Shown one piece after another: positions 35,201 through 48,748 of a stretch of DNA of 64,000 nt; positions within the stretch are counted from its first letter, which is position 1; each line of letters opens with the position of its first letter. The position numbers and the translations under genes were made by a program. The notes under the pieces were generated by a model, which was not told the origin of the DNA, made no database searches, and saw only the letters and a list, made by a program, of their open reading frames with translations. Source of the DNA: Protonemura montana (Eukaryota > Arthropoda > Insecta > Plecoptera > Nemouridae); contig OX387604.1 of the NCBI GenBank assembly GCA_947568835.1, positions 2,708,001 to 2,772,000 of the forward strand, read 5' to 3'.

Positions 35201-37500
35201 CTTACCACCCCTTTTCCAGACCACCTAAACTGTCTTTCTTCTCGCAAGTTTCACATAGAAAAACTGTTTTGTGTAAAACCACAACCAATTTTTTTTATCA
35301 AACATGGACGGACAATGTTGTTCACAGAAAATGGATAGCTTTGCAAAGTTGCCATTATGCGAAGGTGACACTTCGGTCTAAGATTATTGCCAAGGGATTA
35401 GGAAATTAAGGGTGTCTCAGCCCCCCCACCCCCCTCTCTCTTTCCCACCACCCTCAGGATCAGGGTGTATTCATGCTGTGACTTACTCTATTTCGGCCAC
35501 CTTTGCATGAACACATAAACTTGAATTTTCATCGATTTTCTGGCCATGTTAATTAATTCCATGGCTGGAAATTCAGGTTGGCCGTATGGTATTAAGGAAC
35601 AACAAAGATTGGCGTGTGTACCTACGGACGAGATATTTCGGCTTTCGCAGATTTACTAACTTTACTGGCGATCCTTCCTTCGTGCGTTGAGGCTTTGACT
35701 CATTCAATGATCCTCCAAGAATTCTGTTATATTATAAATAAAAAACCTGGACGTTTGCTTTACATGATTTGTTGATCGCACGTCTTACATCTGAGCGCAA
35801 GAATAACTAAATTATAATAAGAGAAAGGTGAAATCATTTCTAACTTTTGCTTCCATGCTTGTATATTTTATTTTGTGGAGGTTTCAAAATACTGGTGTTA
35901 ATTTTTTATTCATATTTTATAATCGGGACCTTTGTATCCAAGATGGACACAAGATCTTATACATAAGATATGACCAAACCTAGAAACGTGAGTTCACTAT
36001 TTTTTTTATGTACCTAATTCATTTTTTGAATTCTGAGTTTTTGGAACAATGCTTGAGTTTTTTTTGGTGCTTGCTATCTCCCTAAATGTACTTGTTTCAA
36101 ATATTTTAAAACATTCTGTTCTGAAAATTTCAATAATTGACAAACATTGAGAATATCATTCCCTAACCGCTGAGCAATTATTTTCCAGAGAAAATCAGTA
36201 AAAAAATCACATACTCTAACAATTTTCAATTTCAATCTGCAACTGAAAACTTTTTTTGAAAGTTTTCAAACTTGAGCTGTTTTGCATAAAATCCACTTAA
36301 CATCGGACACGCCAAGATCTTCAAGATTATCACCAACCTTCTCAATCTTACTTGTAGTAAATATCAAACAAGTAATTCCTATAAGTTTTTTGGTGTTGAG
36401 TGTACGAGACATTCGGCCATTTGTACAATGCTGTGGATTGCTAGAAGGGGATTGAGAATCTCACATTATCACAGCAATCCATCAGCCTCCGCTGCTGCCC
36501 CACACCCCCAACCCACCCCCAACCCCCCCAAGCGCTGCGCTGCTGCCTTTTCTTATCACTCAGGGTTTCTCCATGTCTCTACACCAGCAGAATGCGTCCA
36601 ACTTTCAGCCCCCCCTCCCCCTTACCCCTCCCGGTGCGACCACAATCACTGCCAGGGCGAAAGAATTTGACACGAGTAGATTTGGCTCGCCATGATACCG
36701 CATTACAATGCTGCTAAATCTGAATCTTATGTTTACTTTTAGTCTAGTGTATCAAAATTACATTTTGCCATTTATTTTGTTGGAGTTGTTAAGAGCTGGT
36801 TTGAGATTATCAATTGTCTAAAGAGATATGTAAAGGTTACATATTAATTATAAATATTAGATAGAAAAAACATTTTTGAGATATGACAGTTGGAAATTAT
36901 AATTTGGATCTTCGCTTGAAAGTGTGTATTGAAATCGATAAAAAATTAGGCTATCTATAATTGTTTTTCATATTATTATTCACGAAACATTTACGTCAAT
37001 AAGGTGTACTTCGTTTTCCTTGATAATTTCCTTCCTATCGATTTCATGGCCAGTTAATATTTGAGCAGTTCCTAACCTCCACAGCCATTACAGGACAATT
37101 TTTAAACTGCTGATTAATAAATGATCATCGTGCTGAAGGCAAAGTGATTATTACGACCTAGATGTTAAGTATATCGTCTAACCACAGTCTAACATTAGCC
37201 ATGCAAGCTTAACGAAGGATCATCAAAATGTCACTTCTCTATGAAATAAAAAATACGTTTCTTTAAGAAGTGAAAGAGATCAATCAGTCCGAGGTTGATT
37301 ATGCCACTTAAATTAGGTATGAAATATGTTTATTTCAACTCCATTCTAATTTTTGATTACATTTAAATTAATGTCGTTATCGAAGAAAGTAATTCTTGCT
37401 TCTGGTTTTATCAAACGAAGCCGGAATTCCTGTGACTTTGATACTCGGAAAACGTTCTGTAGATCTCTGCAGAATTGTAGATCTGTAGATCTGAAGTTCC
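32299..37500. other. AT-rich unique DNA with scattered G/C-rich patches
   Basis: Contains a GGGC-repeat at 34095-34112, an AG-rich stretch at 34223-34290, a duplicated TTTGGCCAGCATTTT at 34385-34410, and C-rich patches at 34975-35010, 35415-35440 and 36500-36535. No gene supported on either strand. Confidence 0.45.
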
Positions 37501-37840
37501 GTAGATCTGTGTAGCGTCACGAATCCCTCTGTCTGCTCTTCAGCCTCCTCCCACCCCCCCAGTGGGTTGCACAGAAAGCGGGATTTGTGCTCTTTTTTTC
37601 CCGTGTGATCTCTTCGCAGACTTGCCCTCCCCAGTGTCCCATTCTGGCTGGCCAAGCCTCGTGCCTTCACGTGACGCAGCGCGGCAGCGTGCCTCGCCCG
37701 CCGCAAGGATTTGCCCCCCAGCCCCCCTCCTCTCCCACAGCAAAACTCTCTTCCTTCCAGCAAAGGAAAGGGATAGAGCACTTCCAGATATCCTCCACCC
37801 ACACCCCATCCGCGTCATTTCGTCTACATCGCTCCATAAA
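37440..37840. other. GC-rich island, C-rich on plus strand
   Basis: GTAGATCTG-type short repeats at 37455-37515 lead into about 300 bp of CpG-containing, C-rich sequence. It is open in several frames on both strands (up to 141 codons on the minus strand), which is typical of biased composition. Possibly a CpG-island-like regulatory region. No gene recognised. Confidence 0.3.
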
Positions 37841-38431
37841 AACAACTCTTATTTTTGAAAAAAAAAACAGAGTGGTGAAACTTGCCTGATGACTTGTAAC
37901 ATGATTTAGAAAATGTATTTCAACTTTCATTTTCTTTCGTTTTTCTTTCTTCTGCTATTTCGTGCTATTATTTTCAATTTTCGTTCACGGCTGTCTTTGA
38001 GAAATGCGGGATATGTGTTATCTGGGAATGTGTATGTTTTGTGGATCTCACTAATTAATAATGCATTGAATGGCAGTTGATTTCGCTGGGTCCCTTAACT
38101 AGATTGGTGAAAGATGAAATGGGCATGTGCCTCTCGGTTCTCAAGAGACATGCTTGCTGGCAGCGGCAACGCGGGCAGAACAGAATGGAAAAGGGGTAGG
38201 AAATCGGACGAAGACGAATTGCTTTGCTTCTGCCCTGCAAAGGGGCAAATAAAGTTGGAGCGTGTCTCTCTTCTCCTTTTTTTTTTGCTACGTCTGGGAA
38301 ATTTCATTTTGGACATTTAAGCCAAAATCATTTTTCAGGATGAAAAAAGGGAAAAAACGTAAAATGTAATTTTTCTTCCAATTAGAAAATGTTGTAGACT
38401 TTTCAAATACGATTTACTTTGGGATGGGTGT
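37841..38431. other. Unique DNA
   Basis: A stretch at 38095-38320 is open on both strands with mixed composition, and I recognise nothing in it. Otherwise featureless. Confidence 0.45.
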
Positions 38432-38452
38432 GGGGGGGGGGGGGGGGGGGGG
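38432..38452. repeat. Poly-G tract, 21 G
   Basis: Uninterrupted run of 21 G following TGGGATGGGTGT. Confidence 0.97.
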
Positions 38453-40261
38453 AGAATGATAAACCTTAATTTACAAATAATCTGGATTTTGTTTGCTAAA
38501 TCTTTATTGAATGAAGGGTATGATTGCCACCAAACGTCTTACTTTTCAATCGTCTCATAAGATCACTTGTTCCTGGAATTACAGAGACTTTATTTCAGGC
38601 TGCTTAACTTAAATCGTGGTTGATATTTCAGTGAAACAATCGAGTTGAATATTTGCTTGTGATGCAAGCTGGCGTAATGTTGTTAGATTTTTCAGAATTC
38701 GTACAACAAGAAAATTATTGTTCCAGAGAACATGATCAAATTATCTCACCCTTTTGTTTCGGGATCTTTGCAACCAATTTTTTTTTTTCTTGTTGGCACA
38801 AGATTAATCGATACTGTCTGAGACCACCATAGAAGAAATTAAAATTACTTAATTATTTCTCATCGAGTTATGATGGTCCAGAAATGACTCGTTCTATACA
38901 CAAGCGCAATGTTCTCGGTCATCTGCTTGATAAAACTTCATCATTGCATTTTTGCCGAATTATCAACACACATTTTGCCAACATACTTATCACTAGATCG
39001 CGGTAAAATCAAAGAAATCCGACCACGTTTTTTTATAACACATTTACATACACAAATATCATCAGCAGAAATAAAAAATTATTTATATACGATTACGCAA
39101 TGAACATTGATTTTGATTCTAAACTGAATAAACTAGGTCAATATCTGAGGTGCCTTTTCTAAAATAATATTCCATAACGTTCATTTCACGATGAACAAAA
39201 TCGATCATTTTCAAATACATCTTTGTTCGCTTCCCAACAGAAATGAAGCATAATAATATTTTAGTATGTCTCTCCAGTAAAGTATATCTATCTAAACAGA
39301 AAATGTAGTATCTATATAGATACCTATATAGGTATCTAAAGAAATAGCACAGAGCGGGACACAGTATCTATTCTCGCCTGCTTTTGAGTAGGTATCTACA
39401 GCACGTGTAGTTCTTGCTACACTAGTAAAATGGTTTGAAAAAAGAATAGCTACCAGAGACAGGTACAATCTATCAAGTGTCATCTGGCGCAGACTCCTTC
39501 CATCTTGCGCGCTTTCAAGGGGCGGTAAATCAGTCTATCTTTTTCTTTCGAAAATGGTCCAGGTAATATGCAAATGTTTAACGGAACTTAGGAACGAATG
39601 GTCACCTCAAGGGTAATATAATAACAATTGGGAAAGGTAATTATCTAAAAATGTTGATTTTTTGATTGGTTACATTATCACATGGATGGGATGGAATAAT
39701 CTATAACGGATGTATTTGCCTAATAATTTTAAAAGCTAGAGGGGGGCTAATGTGGCTGCCCCCCCCCCCCCTCAACTTTAACTAGACTCCATTCACTGCA
39801 AATTCTACCGCAAGCCCAGTGTGCACTGTGAGCTGTGTGACGTATCTCTGAAAATGATAAATCAACAGAATTTGTCAAAACTGAAGAAAATAGCACTTTA
39901 ATTTCTCGCTAACCTAATTAACCAGAGTTTGTTTTATTTTTCATTTATTCTGAAATGGTTCAGTAAAGAGATGGAAAGATGAAAGAAAACTAATCAGGCT
40001 GAAATAAATCGAAATAAACTCGTTGGTAATCTAAGTGTAATTGCTATTTAATTGGCTATACTTTTAACAGCACCCATGGGTAGACCTAATGTTAACATGC
40101 TTTTAAGATGGCGTCTTGTTGATCTCAAGACATGCTATGTGTGCGTGTTGCACGTGATTTCCTCGGCAAGAGATTTGCGTTCTAAGGAAAATTTCTTTTA
40201 CTTAAGCTGGGCCATGCCATAGCCTAGCTGCTGTCATTGGGTTAACACGGTGACTGAATAG
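38453..40261. other. AT-rich unique DNA
   Basis: Contains overlapping perfect palindromes at 39309-39336 and a 13-C tract at 39759-39771. No gene supported. Confidence 0.5.
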
Positions 40262-40375
40262 GCAAGATGTACAATCCAATGTACCAAGAAAACACACGCT
40301 GGCTACATATACAAGCATGGTTAGAACCTCCAAGATACTTGGCTACCATGAGCTTTGTCAAAGTCGTCATTAGGG
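40262..40375 (+). other. Exon-like open segment, phase 1-1
   Basis: AG at 40260-40261 and GTAAG at 40376-40380 bound 114 bases open in one frame, reading NPMYQENTRWLHIQAWLEPP and ending FVKVVIR. Both ends fall after the first base of a codon, so the segment would be a symmetrical exon. An in-frame TGA lies just upstream of the acceptor. The pyrimidine tract is poor, which weakens the call. No domain recognised. Confidence 0.22.
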
Positions 40376-43300
40376 GTAAGAGTATTTTGGTTGTCGTGCT
40401 GGATGATTGTAAGCTAGGGGGCACCAAATTTTTTTGTACCGAAAATACTTGTGATATGTCTGTTGAGCCTTTGTATCGTCATTTTGTTTTTGAATCATAA
40501 ACAATCATGTTAGTGAACTCATTTTGAAGTGATTTAATAAAAGTCTAGATGACTTTCAATTCAACAAAGCTGCAGGAAACTTTGCCCTAGATACAAAAAG
40601 TATTTGAAAAATATGTATTTTTTTAATGAAATTAAAACAAATTTGTGTAGAGCTATGATTATTGAGTTGAAACCTGCCAATACACCTAACAAATCCCAAC
40701 ATGAATAACATACAAGCATGCAACGGTCACCCCTGCCAAGAAAAAAACGTTTGAAATCTGTTGGGTTGTTAAAATCTCATTTACCCTGACTTCTTACAAA
40801 TTGTATGATGTGTCCTGATTGGCAAGTGCCACGTGACACCACCGATTACGTTAAATTACCCCCCCCCCCCCCCCCCCCCCCCGTCCCTCAATCTCATCTC
40901 TCCAACATTTTCTAGGCGATGATCCTACCCTGGGGTGCATCTGGCCTTTAGCTTTGAGTAACATTTAATAACTGAGTGGAGGCTGAAAGCTGAACGAGCC
41001 ATGCGATGTGGTTACCAACCTAGCTAAAGGCACACATAATTTGCCACCAGATCATTGGATGGATTTTAGAACCAATCAAATAGTCAAATGTTAAATGATG
41101 CAATATGATACTCTGCTGTGAACTCATAATGAGTCCTTTGTAAAATACCTTAGTTTTGATGGCATTGGGTTTCCAGTCCAGATGTTTTTTTTTGTTCTTA
41201 TTTAATCTTCGTCGCGACTGTAATTTGATTTTGTAATCTTGTAATTGGTGGCAATCTGCTCGTAATTAAATATGGACTAGAAAAAAATAAGACAAGTTGT
41301 GCAAGCTTTTCGCGCTCGCGCTGTTACAAAGAAAATCTATTCACTACTTTTTAAATTGTAGGAATGATCGTTGCAATGAGTTGGAATTGTATTTACATCA
41401 ATATCTTTGGATAGCATTATTATATACTCATTTATTTGGATTCTATCAGCTGTAAATGCAAGAGATATAGAACATTTTCTTAAAAAATACAAAATTTAAA
41501 ATAGGGAATTTAGACTTTGGAAACAAATTGGTTTAATTTACATATTAAATAAAGAGAAGCAAGTTGTGTTCACAAACAATTATTTCAAACTGTTATTAAT
41601 TTCTTATAATTTGCCTCATGTTTACTGAAAGGGTTGGCTCTCATCAATTTTTTCTCGAAGACCTTGAAAAAGCCGTCCTGGCCTTGAAATTTTCCGGGCT
41701 AGGCCCGTGGATATTTTCAAGGCCAAGCTGAAATTGCAACCCGAATATTTGCAGAAAGCGTTCGTATTAACGCTAGGTGTATGAGATCTGTTCAGAAGAA
41801 ATGTGTACTTTCCTCACGGTTACCCATCATCGTTCGTCATCCTAAACTGAAAGTAATGCTCTAAGAAAACAGCGGTCTTTAATTAAAATCAGGTAATAAG
41901 GTTGCCAGATATTGTACAACACCGGAAATGAAAATAATTCATCTTAAAATGGCTGACTGCCGATAAAATACGTCGTTGCCATAAGCAAATAAGTGATTGG
42001 TTTGGCGTCTATCTGACACTCTGACTACGACACACCTCATTTTTGACAACCGACCGAAAGCACAGTTTGTCACCTTAATTAGCTTAATTGGCTTCATTAT
42101 AACATTTGGAAAACACAGAAATATTTGACGTAGACCAATACCGTAACGTAGAATAATTTCTCATGTGCACCCTCTTAACATTGATAAATTGCTTGTTCTA
42201 TACTAGGTGCACACTTACTCAATTTGATAAAAATAGTCTAGAGTACGTACATGATCCAATAGTTATTAATTATGTAGTAGTCTAGTCTAATGACATCACA
42301 CCTACTTTATAAGAAAGCAATCGTAGAAACTAAATCACAGAAACATGGTTTAATAAACAAGTGCAAGCTCTATCTGTAGTGTAAGATCCAGGAGAAGTTG
42401 ATTTCCTGGACGTGTGGGCTGTTTCTTCATTAATTAACCTAATTAGGCTCCCCAGCCGTGAGTTGTTAGCCTGTGATTTGTTAGTTTATTAATTTATATA
42501 GGTAGACTTCTTGCACGAGGAAGACAGCTAAGAAATAAAATATCCTGTTGTATGTAAAAGGATGTAGTTACATAATAGAAACAATTAAAAAGGTAGTACG
42601 TGTAAAGGTGAGTCTAGTTTAATATGTTTTATCTTTGGTGCATATCTGTTTCACAGATTAGTTTGTTGGCTGGCATAAGAAATGGGTAGGTAGGGTTGGG
42701 AGTATATATTTATTTTTTATTTTTAGAGAATGTATGACTTTTTTGTTTAAATTTTAGTAAGAAAATAAAATATTATCTCACAGTTAAACATGGTTTTACA
42801 ACAATTCTGTTCACAATGTGTAATTTCCCATTCACCTTTTAATGAACATCTTTTACTTTAAAATACTTCTAGAGGTCTGCGAGCGTCCTAGAGTTTTCAG
42901 ACTTCTTGAGTACTTACATCTAAACTACATGAAACGAGTAATTCAGTAATACACTAACGGTGCAGAGTAATAATCTAGAGCTCATCTATACTTAGTTGCA
43001 TATAGAGAAAAGGTCGGCGGATTCCTAGTGAAGTGGCTGATTGATCTAAGGTTGGTGGATTTGCCCCGTGTGATACGGTTGTGGCTTGGAACAAGGTTGT
43101 CGGGGAGGGGGAGGGGGTGAAGAGGGTAGGGCATCCATCGGTGGTCCTGACGTTTCATTCATTGTCAGGATTCGCGATCGATTCCTGGCAAACAGAAAAT
43201 TCTTAACCGAAAACAAATTACTTGGAACTGTTTTGAAATTAAACATTCAAGATTGGTTTTATTGTGGGTCTTTTGTTTAAGTAGTTGGTCAGAATGTCTA

Positions 43301-44166
43301 CGTGATGAAAGGTAAAACTATCTGCAGTCCTCGGGGAGAAAGTGATAGCTACAATTGTTTTGGTGAATTAATTTCCAAAATCGCGAATGAATCGCGAATA
43401 TGAACGCATTTGTATGAAGTGACTACCAATAACTCGTTACATATTTTGAAACTTATATAAAATAATTAATTCACTTTTCGGAAGTATACAGGCTAAGATA
43501 TATCGACAAAATTCAAATAACTACGGAAATAGCATAAAAAGAGACAGCTAAGTAATTTTTTTCCTGAACTAGAGATTATTTAAAAGGATTGTTTTTATGG
43601 CAACGTTCTGATATCCCAGTGCCACCCTCTAAAATGCAACAGGGCCATTTCAGTTCCCACTCCCTACGTAATTTATTGAAATAAAAATTCTAGCTCTCGT
43701 GCTCTTTTGGTATTCGCGCTTAAGTTTTAGTGTTCTGTTATTTCTTTTTGCAAATTGTAAAGGTGCTAGGGAACATTCTTCAACAAAAGCCAAGACGTTT
43801 CCGCAAATACTTACTCAAAGGGTATATTGTCCCTATTTATCTCCATTCGAAACAGTTGTAATGTTTGCGGAACTCAACTCAATGTCCTTCTACCAAAAAT
43901 GCACAACCTTTACAAAGTGCCAGTCTGTGACAATCGATTGGCACGCATTTTATTGCCTTGTTTACGTCCTAGAATATTGCGAGCTTGTATTTTCAACTTT
44001 CTTCAGAACAGAATATCCGTGCTTGTTTATATAGAAATGCATACCTAAAATATTTGCATCCTTTCCACGCCAAGCAGGGATGTTTCATGGTTTTATGGCT
44101 GTAAAGGTCTGCGTATTTCCTACAAAATTGAATTTATTTTGCCTTTGTAATCATGAAAATTGTTAG
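40376..44166. other. AT-rich unique DNA
   Basis: Contains a 24-C tract at 40859-40882, an imperfect GGCCTTGAAA hairpin at 41680-41724, and a G-rich patch at 43100-43130. A 111-codon frame at 43699-44034 overlaps another open frame, and neither product is recognised. Confidence 0.45.
40859..40882. repeat. Poly-C tract, 24 C
   Basis: Uninterrupted run of 24 C, equal to a G-run on the minus strand. Confidence 0.97.
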
Positions 44167-44337
44167 GTTCGTACTCAATACCTATGGAAAACCGTTTTGG
44201 AGATGGCAAAAACACTTCTGGGTGCATCGTTCATTCTGTCAAACTCATTTCTGGTGTTCTAGGTGCTAGGTGTACAAGTGCTGTTCAAAGTGGAACAAAC
44301 CTCTTCTGGGATCACACGGCTCAGCAGCAAGAACAAG
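44167..44337 (+). other. Exon-like open segment, phase 1-1
   Basis: TTGTTAG before 44167 and CAAG/GTAACA at 44337/44338 bound 171 bases open in one frame, including ENRFGDGKNTSGCIVHSVKL and TNLFWDHTAQQQEQ. Both ends are in phase 1. A second internal acceptor lies near 44270. The composition is more balanced than flanking DNA. No domain recognised; chance cannot be excluded. Confidence 0.22.
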
Positions 44338-45551
44338 GTAACATTTTTAGTAAAAATACCATGTAATAATAAGTCAGTTTGTTTCAAGCGGATTCATTTT
44401 TCAAACTAGTTCAGTGGTATACCTAAAAAAATATAATTTCTACAAAATTTGCTGAAGAGCGAGTTTTGCAAAAATTTTGGCTTTTTTTTTGGGAATATTG
44501 CACCTTTTACGTTTGACATCATACATAATTTTGACATTGATCTCAGTGACGGGTTTAAAAGGGTCAAATCTAACCTAATGAAAGATTTACGAATCCAACC
44601 TAACAGTCTTACGACGTTTCCACTCAATCGATATGATTTTTGGCACTCTTTATCCATTTTGTTACTTCTAACCGCGTGAACCAAAATTGTGTGCCTTTTT
44701 AGAGTTTTTTTTCATCGAATTCCATCTTTATTCACTCTTGACGGATTCTAAGGCTGGGCAAAAGGTTTTTTTTGTGTGTTCAGTGATCTCAATCTGGCAT
44801 TACGATGTCCAGTGTAATTAAATGTGTATGTAACCTACTGTCTTTGAAAGCGCTATTTGTGAGCAGTAACAGTACACCAAGATAGTATTCAATGTTGGAG
44901 TTGAATCTTAAACTAATCGTATTAAAGATGGAAGAAGAAGTTATGAAAATAGGGGGGAAGACGAAATGGAACGGGATGAATAATTATTGTATCACCGATA
45001 CGAAATGAAAATATGGCAAACTGGGCACGAAAACTTCTCTGAGCAGTCGGTGGTTTTCAAGGCAGGTTTTATCGGTTTATTGTTGAAATGTTTTCTTGTA
45101 TTATGACTGATAGATAAAGACCACGCAATTATGAGAAAACTAATTGAAACATTAGAAATGTAGAAGACAAGAACGAATGATTGTATAATTGATTACACAA
45201 GCCAAAGCAAAAGATTTTGTGAGTCGTTAATTAAGATCCCTGTTCTGAAAATGGTTGACAACATCCAAATAATTATGCATATCATTTAAACGTCCATCAA
45301 AACTTACCCTTTATAAAATTTTAATAAAATTTAAAAAGCTCGCAACATTTTTTTTTCCCACGATAGGTAATGAACACAAATAACTGCGCTAATTTTTCTG
45401 TGCAACTGCGAATAGTGTATAAAATAGCGCGAGCGGGAATGGTGGCATCAAATCAGTCTTCCTTTGGTGTAGACGTTTCGTCATTTGTCATTGGTTATAA
45501 GCATTAATAACTGTTGCGGGGTGTCATTGTTGTCTGCCCCTGTCCCTGCCG
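44338..45551. other. AT-rich unique DNA
   Basis: Short open frames on both strands at 44406-44684 without recognised motifs. Nothing else. Confidence 0.5.
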
Positions 45552-45571
45552 CCCCCCCCCCCCCCCCCCCC
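45552..45571. repeat. Poly-C tract, 20 C
   Basis: Uninterrupted run of 20 C in a C-rich patch (45535-45610). Confidence 0.97.
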
Positions 45572-48500
45572 GCTTTACCGCCCCGTACCCAACCCAATGC
45601 CGAGCCACCCCTAACACAGACCAAGTCCTCTCCACACATCTAGGCAGGACTCGAAGTGAGGGGTTGCATATCATTTAGGCCGTGGAGCTGTCAAGAGAAG
45701 CTGACATTGCTAGACGAATATACTTTTTCTAGCCTTGTTTTGTGATATTTGGTTATTTTGGGCTGTACAGCCAGGGATGATTTATTATTTTTCCGGTACA
45801 TGGGCGCTGCTTGGGGTGGCTAGCAGTAGGGTAGGGGTGGAGGGGGGGAGGGGGGAGGGGGGATGCTGGCTCCGGGCTTAGCACGGAATGTTACGCGTTA
45901 TGCGTGTGTGTACGCGCTCTCAACGTATTTTGCAAATTATCCAATGAGCGTGCTTCGTGCGGGACCGCGCGCGTTCTTTTTTTATATTCATGCAAACAAA
46001 GTATGCTTTATGAAATATTTCTGGAATGTTTCGACGAAATTTTTTAATAATATTTTATAATATATCTCATTTTTATTGTTTTCTTTTCAAGCAATCGCTG
46101 TGGCAACTTTTGCAACTGTAAAGAGACGATATATATCATCTTGTCAGTTTCACATATTTGTGTGACAATGAAGGAGACGATTTACAAGAAAATGTACATA
46201 CATTTATTTTTTAATTATAAAATCATTCATAGCTAAAATAATTTCAGTGCCAATCTGGTTAAATCTTTGGTTGGTCCATTTCTTATTTTTCATTGCGATC
46301 CTTCTGAGAGGTAGTCCATGCCTTAGAGTCTTGTGAGGGGGGGGGGGGGGGGTTAGAGATCTTTGAGTCTCAGCCGTCGCGGCTCCTCCAGTCCGTTGCA
46401 AGCAAGAAGCTTATTCTTTGCACTCCTGCCATGGCTTAGCGGACGCTGCCACAAACGAGACCGAGATTTCCGAAGGATTTACACCGAAGTTGACTTGTAT
46501 CAATGCCCGTATCTTTCTCTACTTTGTATTCTCTATTTGATTGACATAGGTTCAAAAGGAAAATAGCAGTGTTAGAAAAAGTATCCACCGTGAAATGGAA
46601 GCAGATTTTCAAGCTCACACGTAACAGTGAGAAGGTTCGTGCAATTTATCTCATCGGTTAGAAATGTGAGGTAAATAATTGGAGAGGGCTGCAATCCTAG
46701 ATCTGGGCTCTGGTATATTATATGTGGTTTTTAGCTGCATATTTAAAGGAAAAATTTGTGAGAATAATTAAAGACGTCTATCGTTTTCTTGAGGAAAAAC
46801 ATAAAAGTAGTGAAAATTTGGTCAGTGTATTTACAAGAGACCAATCGTTTGGCATCGAATGAAAAAAGGGTTTTTTGGCTTACGTTTTTTATCACGTATT
46901 TGGTAGGTATCGTAATTACGGGGCTGGGGGATGTTTTTCGAGTAAGCGTTCCGCGTTCCTGGTGTTATTTTGAGATGGTTTGGTGGTGAGGGAAAGGGCG
47001 AGGGGGGCTAAGAGTGGGCAAGGGCAGGTCTCAGACGAGCTCCGGCCGCCCCGGCCCACCAGCGGCTTAGCTACACGAAATAGAGAAATCTTGAAAATGG
47101 ATAGAATATAAAAAAGGGGGTTTTGCAAAGAGATCAAAAATCGTTTTAGGTCATTCATAAGAAAAACTTTTTCCTCGTCTGCGCAAAAGATTGAGAGGAT
47201 TTACTGGGTGTGTGTGTTTTTTTGTTACGTCGCGTTTCGAAGTGACTGTATATTTTTTAAACTAATATCCCCGATATTTCGTCGCGCCAAGAGTCAATGT
47301 GGGATTGTCATACTTTTACAATTTCACAAAGTATAATGTTAAAGTTTTATCCCTTTCAAAATACGATACCTAAATCTCATTTTTATCTCGGCTTCATTTT
47401 TCATGGCAGCCGATAAAAATAGGTTTGGATTCATAAGGTTTCATCAATCAGAGATTGTTGTGTGAGCAAATCTGACGTTTTGAGCTCGGGTAATGCATTT
47501 TCAAACACCTACCTTGACACTGGTCTCTCACGTGCACTTTCTGGTCAGTGATTAGTGGTCTTTCAAACATAGACAAATCACAAACTACCTGCCAAATGAC
47601 ACCAAGATTTTATCGCTTTTCAGAATATAAAAAGCTTCAACCCGTTCGATAGGAACTAAAACGAAACGATATTAATATTTGCATATAAGACATACGTTTC
47701 AGTAACATTCCATTCCAAAACTGAAGCAACCTGAGTGCTCTTAACCAATCAATAACCACACCCCATTAATCAAGCCAGGAATTCTTCACACGAAGTTTAG
47801 CTGTTAAAATTGAAATTTTGTAATTATTCCTAAATGTAAAATCATTCAAAATGCTATAGTAATTAAATTGGATTTTCGCTCATGATGTTAAATTGTTTGT
47901 ATAGTGGCATAGTGCGGTTGTGTACATTGACATTCTTGGGCAATGGTGGCAGGGAGACGTGTAGCGTGGGGATCGGTGGGGGAGAGGGGGTTGGGGGGGA
48001 GGCCGGCTATTGAATGATTATAGCATTGAAATTCCATCGCCACGTGATGCCGATCTATTATTACTGGCTGCCGCGTACTCACATAACATAGCTCACAGAT
48101 TATACTGGCGATGGTGCGGGTAGCATGGGCCAGGGGTCGCAATAACCTAACATCACTTCTACTCCAAGCTAGCGAGATTTTGTAATCTACAGTTTGAACG
48201 TAGGGTACACACTGTAGACAAAGTGACCATAAGGAATTTCTTGTTGGTGGATCTTAAAATTAATATTAATAACAAATATTTTTGCCATTTTGACGAATTT
48301 TTGTATGCAATGTTTAGTGTATTCTTGAACATTACCTATGGCTTTTCAAGCCTAAGATTCATCCCCTAAAATAATCAATCACTTTTGCCTAAAATATTAT
48401 CTAGTAAAAATTATTCGTTTGAGAATTTAATTTATATATGTCTTATTATTTATATGCTCAATCTGTTTAATATGTTTTATAATTGAAAAATACATTTTCT

Positions 48501-48748
48501 GGCATAATTGCAGTTAATTTCCTTACGTTATCGATATTTTTCTACCCAAAATCAACATGCAAAATGTGCGTTTTTCAAAATAATACAAACGAGAAAAACC
48601 TAATCATCTTTGAGCCCATCTGATTTTACAACACCCATTACATTTATCTATATTTACTAAATTATTTGTCAACCCCTGCAATTTCAATGATGATACAACA
48701 TGTACATATCCCACATAACATATTATATGAGTAACACCTATCACTAGT
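45572..48748. other. AT-rich DNA with G-rich patches
   Basis: G-rich patches at 45825-45865, 46980-47060 and 47960-48010, and a 16-G run at 46337-46352. No gene supported. Confidence 0.5.

Noticed and set aside
37377-37930. Several overlapping frames of 87-141 codons on both strands
   Set aside because: Frames overlap on both strands in a C-rich, stop-poor block. No motif supports any one of them.
43699-44048. 111-codon frame and an overlapping 73-codon frame
   Set aside because: Two frames compete over the same bases, neither has a recognised motif, and no good splice pair bounds either.
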